Assembly (NCBI RefSeq): GCF_036324505.1
Contig: NC_086365.1
Location: 8,078,655-8,142,654, forward strand
Source of the DNA: Eleginops maclovinus
Taxonomy: Eukaryota; Chordata; Actinopteri; Perciformes; Eleginopidae
Length of the DNA stretch: 64,000 nucleotides
Direction of reading: 5' to 3'
The first letter of the stretch is position 1; the number at the start of each line of letters is the position of its first letter. Shown in pieces: positions 48,523 through 59,970 of the stretch. Made by a program: the position numbers and the translations under genes. Under the pieces are notes generated by a model. It searched no databases, had not been told where the DNA came from, and saw only the letters and a list, made by a program, of their open reading frames with translations.

Positions 48523-51500
48523 TCAAGCCAGTTTAGAGAAATCCTCGTAGGCGACGCTCACTGTCTTCCCCTTCTGATGACCCTGAAGACAAGAAGATGA
48601 CACTAAATGTGTTGTACTGGACACAACAAACTTACAATGCTACATAAACATTTTTTAAGAGTATTATCACACGGTGTTTACACATGACATGTTTTATGTT
48701 TTCGAATTATGTGAATATACAGTATATATTTAGTTCAACCACCAGTCATTGTGACATTTAACTTAATTTTGGAATATTTTTTAAATGCAATCGTTTTTTA
48801 ATTGATATTTTTTGTGCTTAAAGAACCACAAACCTGTCAGAAATATAAAAGACCTCTGTATTCAAACCTTTGAAACAAAAAAAAGATCTGCATGGCGAGT
48901 TAACCCTAGAGGTAGTTGAGGATATGCTTTTCATAATTTGGTTGGGACTGCTTATGTTTTACCAGGCAGCTGTTGGACATCCAGAACTATTTTACATATT
49001 TAACTTACAGATTACAGATGTGCAGAACATAATTGTGACTAATATGTGAGATGTAAATGACTAGTTCTAGAGATACTTACAGATGTGAGCGTGAGTGTGG
49101 CGCTGAAATTCTTCTCGTCGATCCCCTCCAGCAGAGCCTCTGTCTCTCTGTGAGGCCCGTTCAGGATCAGAACCTGTTTACCTGCAGGGAGTGTCACAAC
49201 AAGATGCTGAGGAGGATAAAAAAGTACTGCTGAGGTACAAACATGATGCTGCCCCCATTGTTTATTATACTATTGAATAATCTTTAGAATCATTTTTGAA
49301 TGTTGAAGAGCTTTGGATGTTTACCTGGTGCAGGTATGACCGTCTCCACGTGATTCTGGTCCAATTTCAGTTTGTCTCCGCTGTCGATCATCTTCACCAC
49401 GGCTCCATATTTGTCTCGCACCTCCTACAATTAAAAAAGGAGGATTATTTTGTTGTTGGCCAGGTATAATTTCTCAGAAGTATGATTAGACTGCATGTCA
49501 ACTACAAAAAAAAACATGGATTTCTTTAATTGTGGCAGTCAATTTCCGTTTAAATATCAAAGTATCGACAGAAACTAATGCCGCCTCCCTTTTTCCATAG
49601 CCATTCATTACAGCAAAAAAAAATAATTACAAGGCAATATTGTTTCTTTTACTTTGAGTCTTTGTTAAGTTCACTTCAGAACAATATCTTTCAATTTTGT
49701 TTTTCCTTTAGTAACATTTTAGGTTAACATAACAACTGTGCTCTCCAGGTACATAAACACACTCTCATAAAGACAAATGCAAAGCGTTGTTACCATGATG
49801 ACCGCCTTCTTCTTGTGGTACTTCTCTCCGAGTCTCTTTGTGACTACTTTGACCACAATGTTCGGCTGCAGCCAGTAATCCAATCTGACAGACTCCTTTT
49901 TCTTCTTCTTCTCCTCCATCTGAGCAAAAAAAGCATGTCAATAACATCAAAATGTAAACACAGACACACTTAGTAGAAGATCCACTCTACCTCCATAATC
50001 TCCTCCAGAGCAGATTTCTTCTTCTTCTCCCCCCTGGTGTCTGTACTCGTGTCTTTTCTCTTGGTTGAGGAGGCAGCGGCTGCTTTGAGGGCACTTGCAC
50101 CCAGAGCAGAACTAAAAGGGAGACACAACCAGTTTTAGATAATAGTATCAAATAATACTTGCTTTATAATTTTGCAGCATTTTTTTTCAAGGTAAACACT
50201 TCAATATTTTTAAGTTGTAATGCAGGTTTAAGGACAGATAAATGTACATAGGTAATAACCTTTTTTCATAATGAATACAAAATAAAACATAAGAAAGGAA
50301 TAAAAAATATACAAGGATAGCAATTCAAAATCTAAGATTTATAAAAAATACATTTGTAATTTACAGCAAAAGATTACTATATATTTATTACATAATAGTA
50401 TCATTTCTTTCAGTATACCGTGATTACTTAAAACATCAGGCAGTAGATGAAGCAACATGGTAAGATCTCTGTACCTTGATTTAGAAGGACCAGCTACAGA
50501 TGAGGAGGCGCCCAGGTTGAATGCAACTGCAGAAAAGAAATGTGTGAGGGTGAGTGAAAAGAAATGCATAAAGAACATGTAACTGATCCCAAAAATAAAA
50601 CCAACCTTTTTCTTCCTCACTCTCACGTTTCAGCTCTGTGAAAACTGGGGTTTCCTAGAGAATCAAATACAGGGGAAACAAAGTTAAATGTCAACTTTCT
50701 ATTGATCTTTATTGGGCAGAATTGAGCATGTGCGAAGCTGAAGTGTGTCCTCTCTGGTTCTCACCTCTACCTCCTTGTCGCCGCGGCCTCTGCGGACCTG
50801 CTCCTCGATGAACTTGGCGCTCCTCTCCTCGTCGTCCAGGTCCTGCTTCTTTTTCCTCGCCTGCTCCTCTTGTCGGCGGATGGTCTCTGGATCGCGGTCG
50901 ATGTACTGGACGTACCAGCCTTTAGGAGTCTCGTCCACCTTGCAGAAACCTAGCAGTAAAATCAGCTAATTATTACACATTAAAAAGAGTACCTATTTTA
51001 TGTAGAAGATCTTGTACCTGTAACTCAAATTTACAGATTTGTAGTTTTTCTACTGCCACTTCTTTCTGCCTTGTAAATATGGAGGTTTTTGACAGGGAAT
51101 GTTTCCTGTTTACATGTTTATGTGTGTAAGTGCATTTTAGGACAGTTTACCTTCTCTGCCCAGCCACTTGGTGAATTCACCAAGAGTCTCCCACTTTGTT
51201 GAGTTCATATGGATGTGCTCTCTGTCGCTGATATATTCATTGTAGATGATGTTGTTGTGCACTCGCTTGGTCCCTAAAACAGAACAAAAGTAATCCGTTT
51301 TCTGACAGTAAAAACCAAACATATGGATAGTCTGACTGGATTTAGGACTCACCAAAACGTCTCCTTAACAGCTCCAGGAATTCGTTTTTGAACTCACTGT
51401 GAAGAGAGGAAGCAAGAATGAACTCCAGCCTTCTGAAGAACAACATGCTATATTTACATTACAAAGAAATTACTTGGAGAAGTGGTCCATGAATTTGTTT

Positions 51501-51759
51501 GGGTCCTCTGAGGCTAGCAGAAGCTGCCTCTGGTGGGACTCAGACATGCAGTGGCATTTGAAGCCATTCTGGAAAGAAAGAAATACAACACGTTAAATAT
51601 ATTGAAATAACTTCTAAACATTACACTCAAAGCATGGTGTTTTACCTCATCTCGGCATTGTTTCTGACACATCTGACAATACCATCTCAACTTTTGGAGA
51701 CCTTTCGATTTTATCCGGTTACCTATTGCCTTGGGGGAGAGAAAATCTGCTTTCCCCAT
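48523..51759 (-). CDS. kin: KIN17 DNA/RNA-binding protein (complete, 12 exons)
   Basis: Exons, 5' to 3': 51646-51759, 51474-51568, 51353-51396, 51151-51273, 50765-50949, 50606-50654, 50475-50526, 49991-50111, 49794-49919, 49325-49424, 49081-49181, 48523-48582. Phases agree: 1170 nt, 389 residues (human about 393). KIN17 is a nuclear protein linked to DNA replication, repair and pre-mRNA/ribosome metabolism. The start MGKADFLSPKAIGNRIKSKG is typical. The zinc finger uses C28, C31, H44 and H50. A winged-helix-like middle domain follows (GEFTKWLGREG, GWYVQYIDRDPETIRRQEE), then a Lys/Glu-rich coiled-coil-prone linker, and tandem SH3-like/KOW modules at the end (WLQPNIVVKVVTKRLGEKY-HKKKAVI; KYGAVVKMIDSGDKLKLDQ), finishing YEDFSKLA. 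It is divergent from atp5f1c. Confidence 0.96.
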
Positions 51760-52427
51760 TCTGAGCAACAATAATAATCATAAAACACCCCTTACTTGTC
51801 GACGTTTAACTCTAAAATGGACAAACCTTGGCTAAATTACCGACAACCACTAGCCGCTAACGTAAACAGTTTCCGCATGTTATCGTCATAACCTCTCGTT
51901 ACAAGCTGAAATCTCGCGATAACAGAAGCTGTGTTCAGGGACCACTTATACTCCACTGCATTTCAAATATGACTGTCGTATACTTTTCACACAATTTCAG
52001 TAATTTGATATCTTTGGCTACTTTGCAAATTTGGATTATAAATACAAAATATAAATCAAATAATAAATGAGTGTATACAGCAATTAAATTGAGACCCACA
52101 TTTACCAACTTCAACTATACATTTATAAGCACAATACCGTAAAAAACATACAATATAGGTATACATATGATTAGGAGAAAGGGATATTATTAGGCAAATA
52201 TAATAATAATAAGCCTTTCAATTATTTGTACACATTTCATTGTCAGTAATTTCTTTACATTTATTTATTGCACATTTGATTTCTTGTTAATTTACAGATC
52301 GATTCTTTTTTTGTGTGGATCGCATTTTACCCGATGTTTCTGGCAGTCCATGAAGACATCACTCTTCCATTTTGCCTTTAGTTTGCTCATGCGCAGTCCT
52401 GTGTGTCTGACCTTCATAGCAGTAACC
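51760..52427. promoter_or_regulatory. bidirectional kin/atp5f1c promoter region
   Basis: The two start codons are 668 bp apart and divergent. TCTCGCGA at 51912-51919 resembles the TCTCGCGAGA element common in housekeeping bidirectional promoters and sits where kin transcription should start. CATGCGCA at 52388-52395 resembles an NRF-1 half site, expected for a nuclear respiratory gene such as atp5f1c. The middle is AT-rich. Function is inferred from motif and position only. Confidence 0.5.
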
Positions 52428-55400
52428 ATGTTCGCCAGGACCAGCGCGTTGGTGTTCTCCCCACAATGGTAATGTCAAAGCTGTTTAAATACTTCCACAT
52501 CAGTCTTTTATGCTATGTTCTTGCTATGTTCTTCATTTGTTGTGTGATTAGAAGAAGTGTGAAACTTCAAGTCTGTGATAAAGGCAGTTATTGAATGCAA
52601 GGACATGCTAACGTGGAGGCCCCAGCTAATGAATGACAGCGGTGTGCTGCACAGTGAAGATCAGACGAGCTAATGCTAGCTAAGCTGACATTTGCTTGCT
52701 TAAACTTTCCGACCTTGTCATCTAGCAACGAGTAAACATTTCACACATTAATGTATCAGAAATGTTTCTTTTTTGCATGTCAGACTGAGACGCAGTAAAA
52801 GTGTTTACTTTCTAAGCTTATTTGTGCATCAATTCCAAGCTAACTAATGCTAGCAGACTTGCAGCGCTAGCAAGCAGCAAAGTAAATGTCCTACACATTT
52901 CATTTTGAATTAGACTATGATATCATGACAATAGGCTACTCTTAGTATGTTACGTTGTTATTGAGGATGTTATATGTTGACAATGCTTGCAGCAAAAGCT
53001 TAAATACACTTGTTCTGTTCACAGTGGGCAGGTCAGGAACATGGCTACCTTGAAGGACAGTAAGTACTTTTGTATACTACTACTGTAAATATGCAAAAAG
53101 AACAGCGAAACAACATGTTACACACTATAATCTCATACTGATGAAAAGCCTGGTGCAAAATCTGAATAATCTAGGTCCAAATATGCTACATAATACTGTA
53201 AACCGTTCTCTAATTTCACATTATTTACAGGGGTTGGCTATAAGCATAAGAAGCAAAACACTGTTTAATTATAATTTGACATTTGAAATGCTTCAAATGT
53301 CAATTATAACTGAAATGATCATAACGAGACGATGCCCACTGTGGTCTATTTTTGTTGAAGGTTATTGTGCAGGCACCTGGAGCTCAACTTTAAACAACTT
53401 TAACATGCTGAATGGCCTACCCTATATTAGTGGTTCACTAAAGATTGTCGGCATTAAACAGAAACAATTTTTTATATTTGAAAAGAAACTATCTTGTATT
53501 TGTGTTTTGTTTTTCAGTCTAAGGTCATTTAACAAGGGGGTAAAATAAATAATGTGACTTTATAAATGATTTGCACACACTGGAGTGTCTGTGTCTTTAT
53601 TTCTTTCATTTATGTTTCTTTAGCTTTACAAACATTTTTACTGTGATAGGGGATTATATAAATAACATTTGAGTTGATAAAACCTTTTTGAATTCGATAG
53701 TATTCATTTAAATGTGATGATAAGAGCTTCAACAGTCTGAAATGTTTGGTATGTTTTATTTAAATAAAGTTGTAATCTGACACCAGGTTTTTTTTTACAG
53801 CTTTTTAAAAGTTGAGTACTGAGCAGTATCCTCTATTCTTTCTAGTCACCATTCGGTTGAAGTCCATCAAGAACATCCAGAAAATCACCAAGTCCATGAA
53901 GATGGTAGCTGCTGCCAAGTATGCTCGTGCTGAGAGGCAGCTGAAGCCAGCCAGGGTCTACGGCACTGGTGCTCTGGGTAAGTAACACATGGCCTCCTCC
54001 ATGTTACTGTATTTCAAATTCTTTATGATTAGGATTTTAATCTTAAGTGTGCCTGACTCATTTATATCCCTTGATTCATTTTCCTCTCTGCTCCCCAGCC
54101 CTCTACGAGAAGGCTGACATCCAAATAGCCGAGGAGAAGGTCCAAAAGCATCTGATCATTGGTGTGTCTTCCGACCGTGGACTCTGCGGTGCCGTCCACT
54201 CTAACGTGGGCAAGGCCATCAAGAGCCAGATCGCCGCTCTGACCGGCGCTGGCAAGGAGGTCATGGTGGTCAACGTGGGAGACAAGCTGAGAGCCCTGCT
54301 GCAAAGGTACCAATGGAAATGTTCATCAATTTATTGCATTGATAAAAAGTTATGTCCAGTGTTGGGTTTGTCTCAGCAGATATTTAGCTTTTGCAAATAA
54401 AATGTTAGAAGATATTGCTAAATTTCCACCCCACGCTGTGTCTCCAGATATTTACTTTACTATAAAATAGCACGGAGAAACACACTTATTTAAAAGGTTG
54501 AAAAGTGTTTCCTGGTATCTGATTCTTCATTTTACCTGGAGAGCGTGACCTTGTGGCAGACCTTTTTGTATTGTAAAGCAATGCTTGTGTGGAATAAATG
54601 ACAATGCTAAAAGTTATTACACGGTGCAATCAACAAATATGATACGTTAAATCAAAAAGGTTCCCTAGTGCCACTTTAAAATGTGGTTTTGGGCATAAAA
54701 CGATTGGGAAAGCCTGACTCAAACCAACATGGATCTTTTACCAATTCATTTTTAGCAGAAATCAAAATGTACATTAAACAATTATTGTGTAAATAATACC
54801 GGTTGTTTCTCCTCAGAACTCATGGACAGTACATCATGCTGAGCTGCAAGGAAGTCGGCCGCATGCCCCCCAGCTTTGGTGACGCCTCAGTGGTCGCCAC
54901 TGAGCTGCTCAACATGGGATATGAATATGACAAGGGCTCTGTCATCTTCAACCAATTCAAGTACGAAGCACCCTTTGAAAAAAAAAAATCATTTGGATTT
55001 GTGTAAAAACGTTCAGAGATGCACGAGCTTAGAGTTCAATTTGTTTTGAATACTATATTATGTTTATAGATTAAATCTCTCATTTCTCTGATGCAGGTCC
55101 GTTATCTCATACAAGACGAACTCAAAGCCTCTGTTTTCCACAGACACTGTTGCTAATGCAGGTAATGTTGTTTGATTTTTTTATTGCACAAATCCTCTTT
55201 ACCAGGACAACATGACAGACTATATTATGATATTTTCCCGCAGACTGTACAGTGGCTTTCATATTTCTTTTGACATCATACCAGGACTTCTGCTTCGTTG
55301 TTTTTGAACACACTCGGTTTTCTTTTTTTCACAAACAATACTATATTTCTTTATTTTTTTTCAACGTGCTATACCATGATATACTATACTATATTTAAAC

Positions 55401-56692
55401 TTTTTTAACATGTTGAGACTATTCACAGACTATTTCACAATACTTTGACATACTGTACAATGAATCTTTTCATATATTTTGACGTACTATGACACACTTT
55501 GATGTTCTAAACAGTATTTCTGATAAACTAAACCATACTATGCTCTTTTTATCAAAGTGTAGGCCCAGATCCTCAAGTGTCCCCTATAGAGATGTACTGA
55601 ACTTGTGTGTTCCTTCCCCTCACAGAAAGCATGAGCGTCTATGATGACATTGATGCTGACGTGCTGAGGAACTACCAGGAGTTTGCGATGGTCAACATCA
55701 TCTACCTGGCCATGAAGGAGTCCTCCACCGCCGAGCAGAGCGCCAGGATGACCGCCATGGACAGCGCCAGCAAGAACGCCTGTATGACTTTTCACTTCGT
55801 GTCTAATGCTTCCTGGCCTCCAGCAGTCAGGGGCATATAGAGACTTGTTACGAATAGGATGCACTGATTATATTTGGTCACATTTGTGCTGTAAAATATT
55901 TACTTCACAATGATGTATGATGAAGAAAACAAGCAAATACTCTCATTTAGAGGCTGGAATCAGAATATTTGGCCAAATTTCAATATTTTTGCTTCAAAAT
56001 GACTATACTATGATGTTTTTCTACATGATATCCTATGATTTTAAAAAATATGTAATACAAAAAAACAATATACTGTGAATTTTTTCCTTTTTATTGGACT
56101 GAACAGTTTTGGACTCTTCCACAATAAAGTTTATATTTTGATGTTCTGTACTTATTTCTCTCCTTTCAGCTGAGATGATTGACAAGCTGACCCTCACCTT
56201 CAACCGTACCCGACAGGCGGTGATCACCAAGGAGCTCATCGAGATCATCTCTGGAGCTGCTGCTCTGTAAGAAATGTTTCTCTTTTCTCCGTCTGTGCAT
56301 TTGCAGATTTCACCTCAGTGGCTCAACACTTTGACCAACACTCCACTAACTTTCCAACCTTTTTTTTCCTTTACAAACAAAACATTAAGTTGTACATTTC
56401 AAAAACCCATCACATGCTAATGGGAATAATTCACCTTTTTTTCATACCGTCTTCTAACCCTCTTCAGAACTTAGGAACTGAGGCAGGTTTTTTTAAAAGG
56501 AGGTAACTATGTAAGTGTAATGTAAGCATTCCTCGTTGGCAAGCTTCTAATGTAGAAGTGTGTACGAACTTTCTTTGAAATTGTAGTCTAGCAATGCGAT
56601 TTTTAGTCTCCCTCCGAGTTCCCCTAGCCGAGTTCCCCTAGCTGAGTACCTGCTGTTTGTGTTCTTACCTCAATTTCTTTTTTTGCAGATAA
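52428..56692 (+). CDS. atp5f1c: mitochondrial ATP synthase F1 subunit gamma (complete, 9 exons)
   Basis: Exons: 52428-52468, 53025-53059, 53846-53977, 54099-54306, 54817-54960, 55097-55161, 55626-55781, 56170-56266, 56689-56692. Phases agree: 882 nt, 293 residues. The gamma subunit is the central rotor shaft of F1, linking proton flow to catalysis in the mitochondrial matrix. A basic presequence ([19 protein letters not shown]) precedes the mature start [20 protein letters not shown]. The conserved N-terminal helix [34 protein letters not shown], and the C-terminal helix [20 protein letters not shown] leading to [21 protein letters not shown] are all intact. The last leucine codon is split over the final junction (CT|A) and the stop follows at once. 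In-frame upstream ATGs at 52350 and 52392 exist, but 52428 matches the family start. Confidence 0.97.
55335..55560. repeat. degenerate ACATACTATG-type minisatellite, atp5f1c intron 6
   Basis: Repeated drifted units resembling TTTGACATACTATGACAC, CTATACCATGATATACTATA and TTTGACGTACTATGACAC over about 220 bp. The same type of sequence reappears at about 57420-57800 downstream of the gene. Confidence 0.55.
55912..56008. repeat. fragment of GCTGCAAC-type MITE
   Basis: AAACAAGCAAATACTCTCATTTAGAGGCTGGAATCAGAATATTTGG follows the internal order of the common teleost element also seen at 16275-16398. Located in atp5f1c intron 7. Identification is from memory. Confidence 0.45.
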
Positions 56693-56825
56693 ACGGGCCA
56701 GATCTTCGTTTCCATTACCTATAGCTCTTCAAAGAACTTCAGACGTGTTGTCGAGAGTCTATGAACATTTGTGCTTCTATTTGTAAAATATATGGAGAAA
56801 AATAAACCTCTTTCAGAACCCTCAT
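56693..56825 (+). other. atp5f1c 3' UTR
   Basis: Short 3' UTR in the last exon with AATAAA at 56801-56806; a second AATAAA at 56859-56864 could extend it slightly. Confidence 0.7.
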
Positions 56826-57419
56826 GCTTTTCATCAGTCCCTGTTACTGTTTCCTCACAATAAATGCTGATTACTGAAACCGTATATGTTGAGGCTTCAC
56901 ATTAATGAAACTCTTACTCCCAACATGCAACTTGATTACAATTTTAAAATATATTTTGAATGCATTTGTATTGGATGACGAATTGTATGTTTTTACATTT
57001 GATTAGATAGAGATAAGGTTACAACTCTGGATATGAGTTGCATTTTATAATTATCAGCTGTGTAAAAATACATAGGATAGAATCTAGCAGAAAGGCATAA
57101 AAGAAGCGAGACCAACACAAACCAATGAGAAGTGTTTTCAGGAGGTCTGGACTTAAAGTATTTTGAGTTGCTTTTAATTTAACACACGCAATATTTTACT
57201 CAAGAACACTTCAAACACACAACACACATACATGCAAGAGACTGGGATTGAACCAAAGACCTTCCAACCCCTACAATCACTTTGTATGATTGTTTAATAG
57301 CATGACTACTATTCCTCTTTAGTTTTTTGTGGTAACTTATTCTATAGATGTTTCAGTTATTTTCTACATACTAATTTTGACAAATGCATCGTTATTTTCT
57401 ATTATCGAAGTACTAAACT

Positions 57420-57800
57420 TTTCTTTTTCATCATACCGTACCGTGTCGTTTTCCCCGACATACTATGTTCTTTTCTCCTGTCGTGTTTTTTTTCTTCAAT
57501 TTTTATGAAATGCTATACTATGCTATACTATACACACTTATCTTCAAAACATGTTCTGATCAAAGGGGGGACCCTTATCTAAAGGGTTATCAAAAAGTAG
57601 TTATATATTAGACCATGTCTTTAAAAACGTCACACTGTACTATGTCGTTTTTTCCTTATATTATTGACATAAAACATAATCTATTGTTTCTTTAAATATT
57701 TCAACAATCCATATTATTTGGTTTCTATGACTTTTGCTGACATGCATACTTTGTCATTTGTTCAGATTTTTGAACATATGTTTTTCAAAAACCTATCCAT
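57420..57800. repeat. degenerate ACATACTATG-type minisatellite
   Basis: Drifted units such as CCCGACATACTATGTTC, GCTATACTATGCTATACTAT and CACTGTACTATGTCG, spaced tens of bases apart with T-rich linkers. Same family as in atp5f1c intron 6. Confidence 0.5.
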
Positions 57801-59167
57801 CTTTTTTTCTGATGTTTTTAATAAACGATACATTGACATATTTTTTTAACAAAAAATGACATATCTTGTTTTAAGACTTGCATTCCACGAATACATAGTC
57901 AATAAATAATTTCTTTATAATTTGTAACTTCATATTACATTCTGTCACCTCAGTTGAAGGCAGTGTGGTTCACTAGGTATCCACCAGGCTGCACTGTCTG
58001 ATAGGAAATGTGAGTGTTGTCCGTTTGAAACGGCAACCTGAATGTGAGTAAATCTCAAAGGGATTAGCAACATAACACTGACTAACTCTGAGCTACTATA
58101 CTCATATGACATATCTGAGTTAAGTGCAGGCTTTTTGCAGTGATCTTATGGCTTTACATGTAATTGCAGAAACAAAAAATAAACATTTAGGTTTCTAGCA
58201 ACAGTTACTTCCATATAAAGATAGAAAACAAAACAAAAGGTTATTGTGTTATGCACTGATTATTGTTTGCATGTCCGTTTGTAAGAGTATGCATTAGTGC
58301 AATTGTGTGTGTGCATATAGATGTATGTTTGTGTGTGCATACATGTCCTGCAGGCCTTGTTTGTCTATTGTATTTGTGCTTGTTATTGTTTACTCCTGAG
58401 GGGAGTGCAGAGCGATTGCATCTGAACACTGAAATTACAGCGATGCCAGACTCTGATAAACACAGTCGTAGAGCAGCAGCCTTCTCATCTCCCCCTCGCT
58501 GGTGAGGCCTGGCGATCCAACATCACATGCGTGTGGGTGAGGAAGGGTGAGGGAACAGGGGCAGGAGAAAGGGGCTTTGTCATTTTGGGAATTCTGCAAA
58601 GGTAACAATTGTGAAAGCTTGGAGCAGATAATGGTGCCTGTCTGTGGTACATTTAGTATACAAATGGGTCGATGCAAAAAATGTAAATGAGTTTATTCTT
58701 TTTTATGGCAGGATGGTACGCAACATGGAGAATAGCAAGTCTTTGCAGCAAAAATGTTCTTCTCTGTCTTGATGTTTGGAAGTGAAACAGGGCACACACT
58801 CAATATAGAATCAGATAAAACACAAACTAACTTTTTTTGTTCTTTATTAAATGAAATATAACTCTATTTTACCTTTTTATCTCAAATCATAAGACTATTA
58901 AAAGAGGAAACCAAATATTTTAGCTTTCAACGAAGATCTGACGGTAACAAGGTTTAAAAGTTAGCATTGAGCCCTGCTTTTCAGACATTTTGCTACCCAA
59001 AACCAGGACTCAATCCAGCAGCCAGTTAAAAACCACTAAACTACTTCAAACAAAGCACAGAAGAAAAATACACACCGTTATTCTTCTGTTATTATATTTC
59101 ACAATGAAACTCTGTGAAAAGTGTGTAGCTGTATGTGAGGGTGAGTGAGTGTGACTGAATAAAAAAG

Positions 59168-59282
<115 letters not shown>

Positions 59283-59894
59283 TTCTGCATTAAAAGGTAT
59301 AAAGGTGTGTGAGTGTGCAGAACGAGTGAAGACATCTGAACATTGTGTTCGGGGGCCCCGCCGCCGCTCTGTATTAGCTTCACCTCGTTATCGTTATCGC
59401 CCTCCTCCATTGTGGCATGAAGGGCAGAAAATGATTAGAGGAACAGGTGACAATGGAGGGAGAGATTTCTGCCTTTACCCGGGGCAGCGCCACTGTCAGG
59501 TACAGCGGCATTACACTCAAAAGAAAAGAAGAGGGGCGGAACAAAAGAGCTCCTTTCTTACTTTAAAACACTCACATCTTCCTCAGGAGTGCAGAATGAC
59601 TGTTCATGGGAGCCAATTGACTTCCTCCATCCTTCAGGTAATCATGGAGAGAAAGGTGAGGAGTAAAGACTTTCCTCCTCCTACGATACAATATGATAAT
59701 TCTTTATCGTGGGATTTAGTCTGACATTTTTTCTAGCATCCCAGCAGCTCCTGTCAGAACATCAAATATATTACAATACAGGTAAACAGATATTTGACCC
59801 AACATTAGACTCACTGAGGACAGTACGTCATTTGATTGATTGAATTTGATTTTTTGTATTTAATGGTGCACAAAACTGTGCCTGAGTGTAATTT

Positions 59895-59970
59895 GACTTG
59901 TAAAGCGACCTTGGGTTTCTAGAAAGGCGCTATATAAATTGTATGTATTATTATTATTATTATTATTAAT
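59895..59970 (+). mobile_element. 3' tail of an L2-type LINE/SINE
   Basis: TTGTAAAGCGACCTTGGGTT and AGGCGCTATATAAATTGTAT are followed by an ATT trinucleotide tail. This is the characteristic 3' end of L2-like retroposons and their SINE partners in fish. Only the tail is recognisable. Confidence 0.7.
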
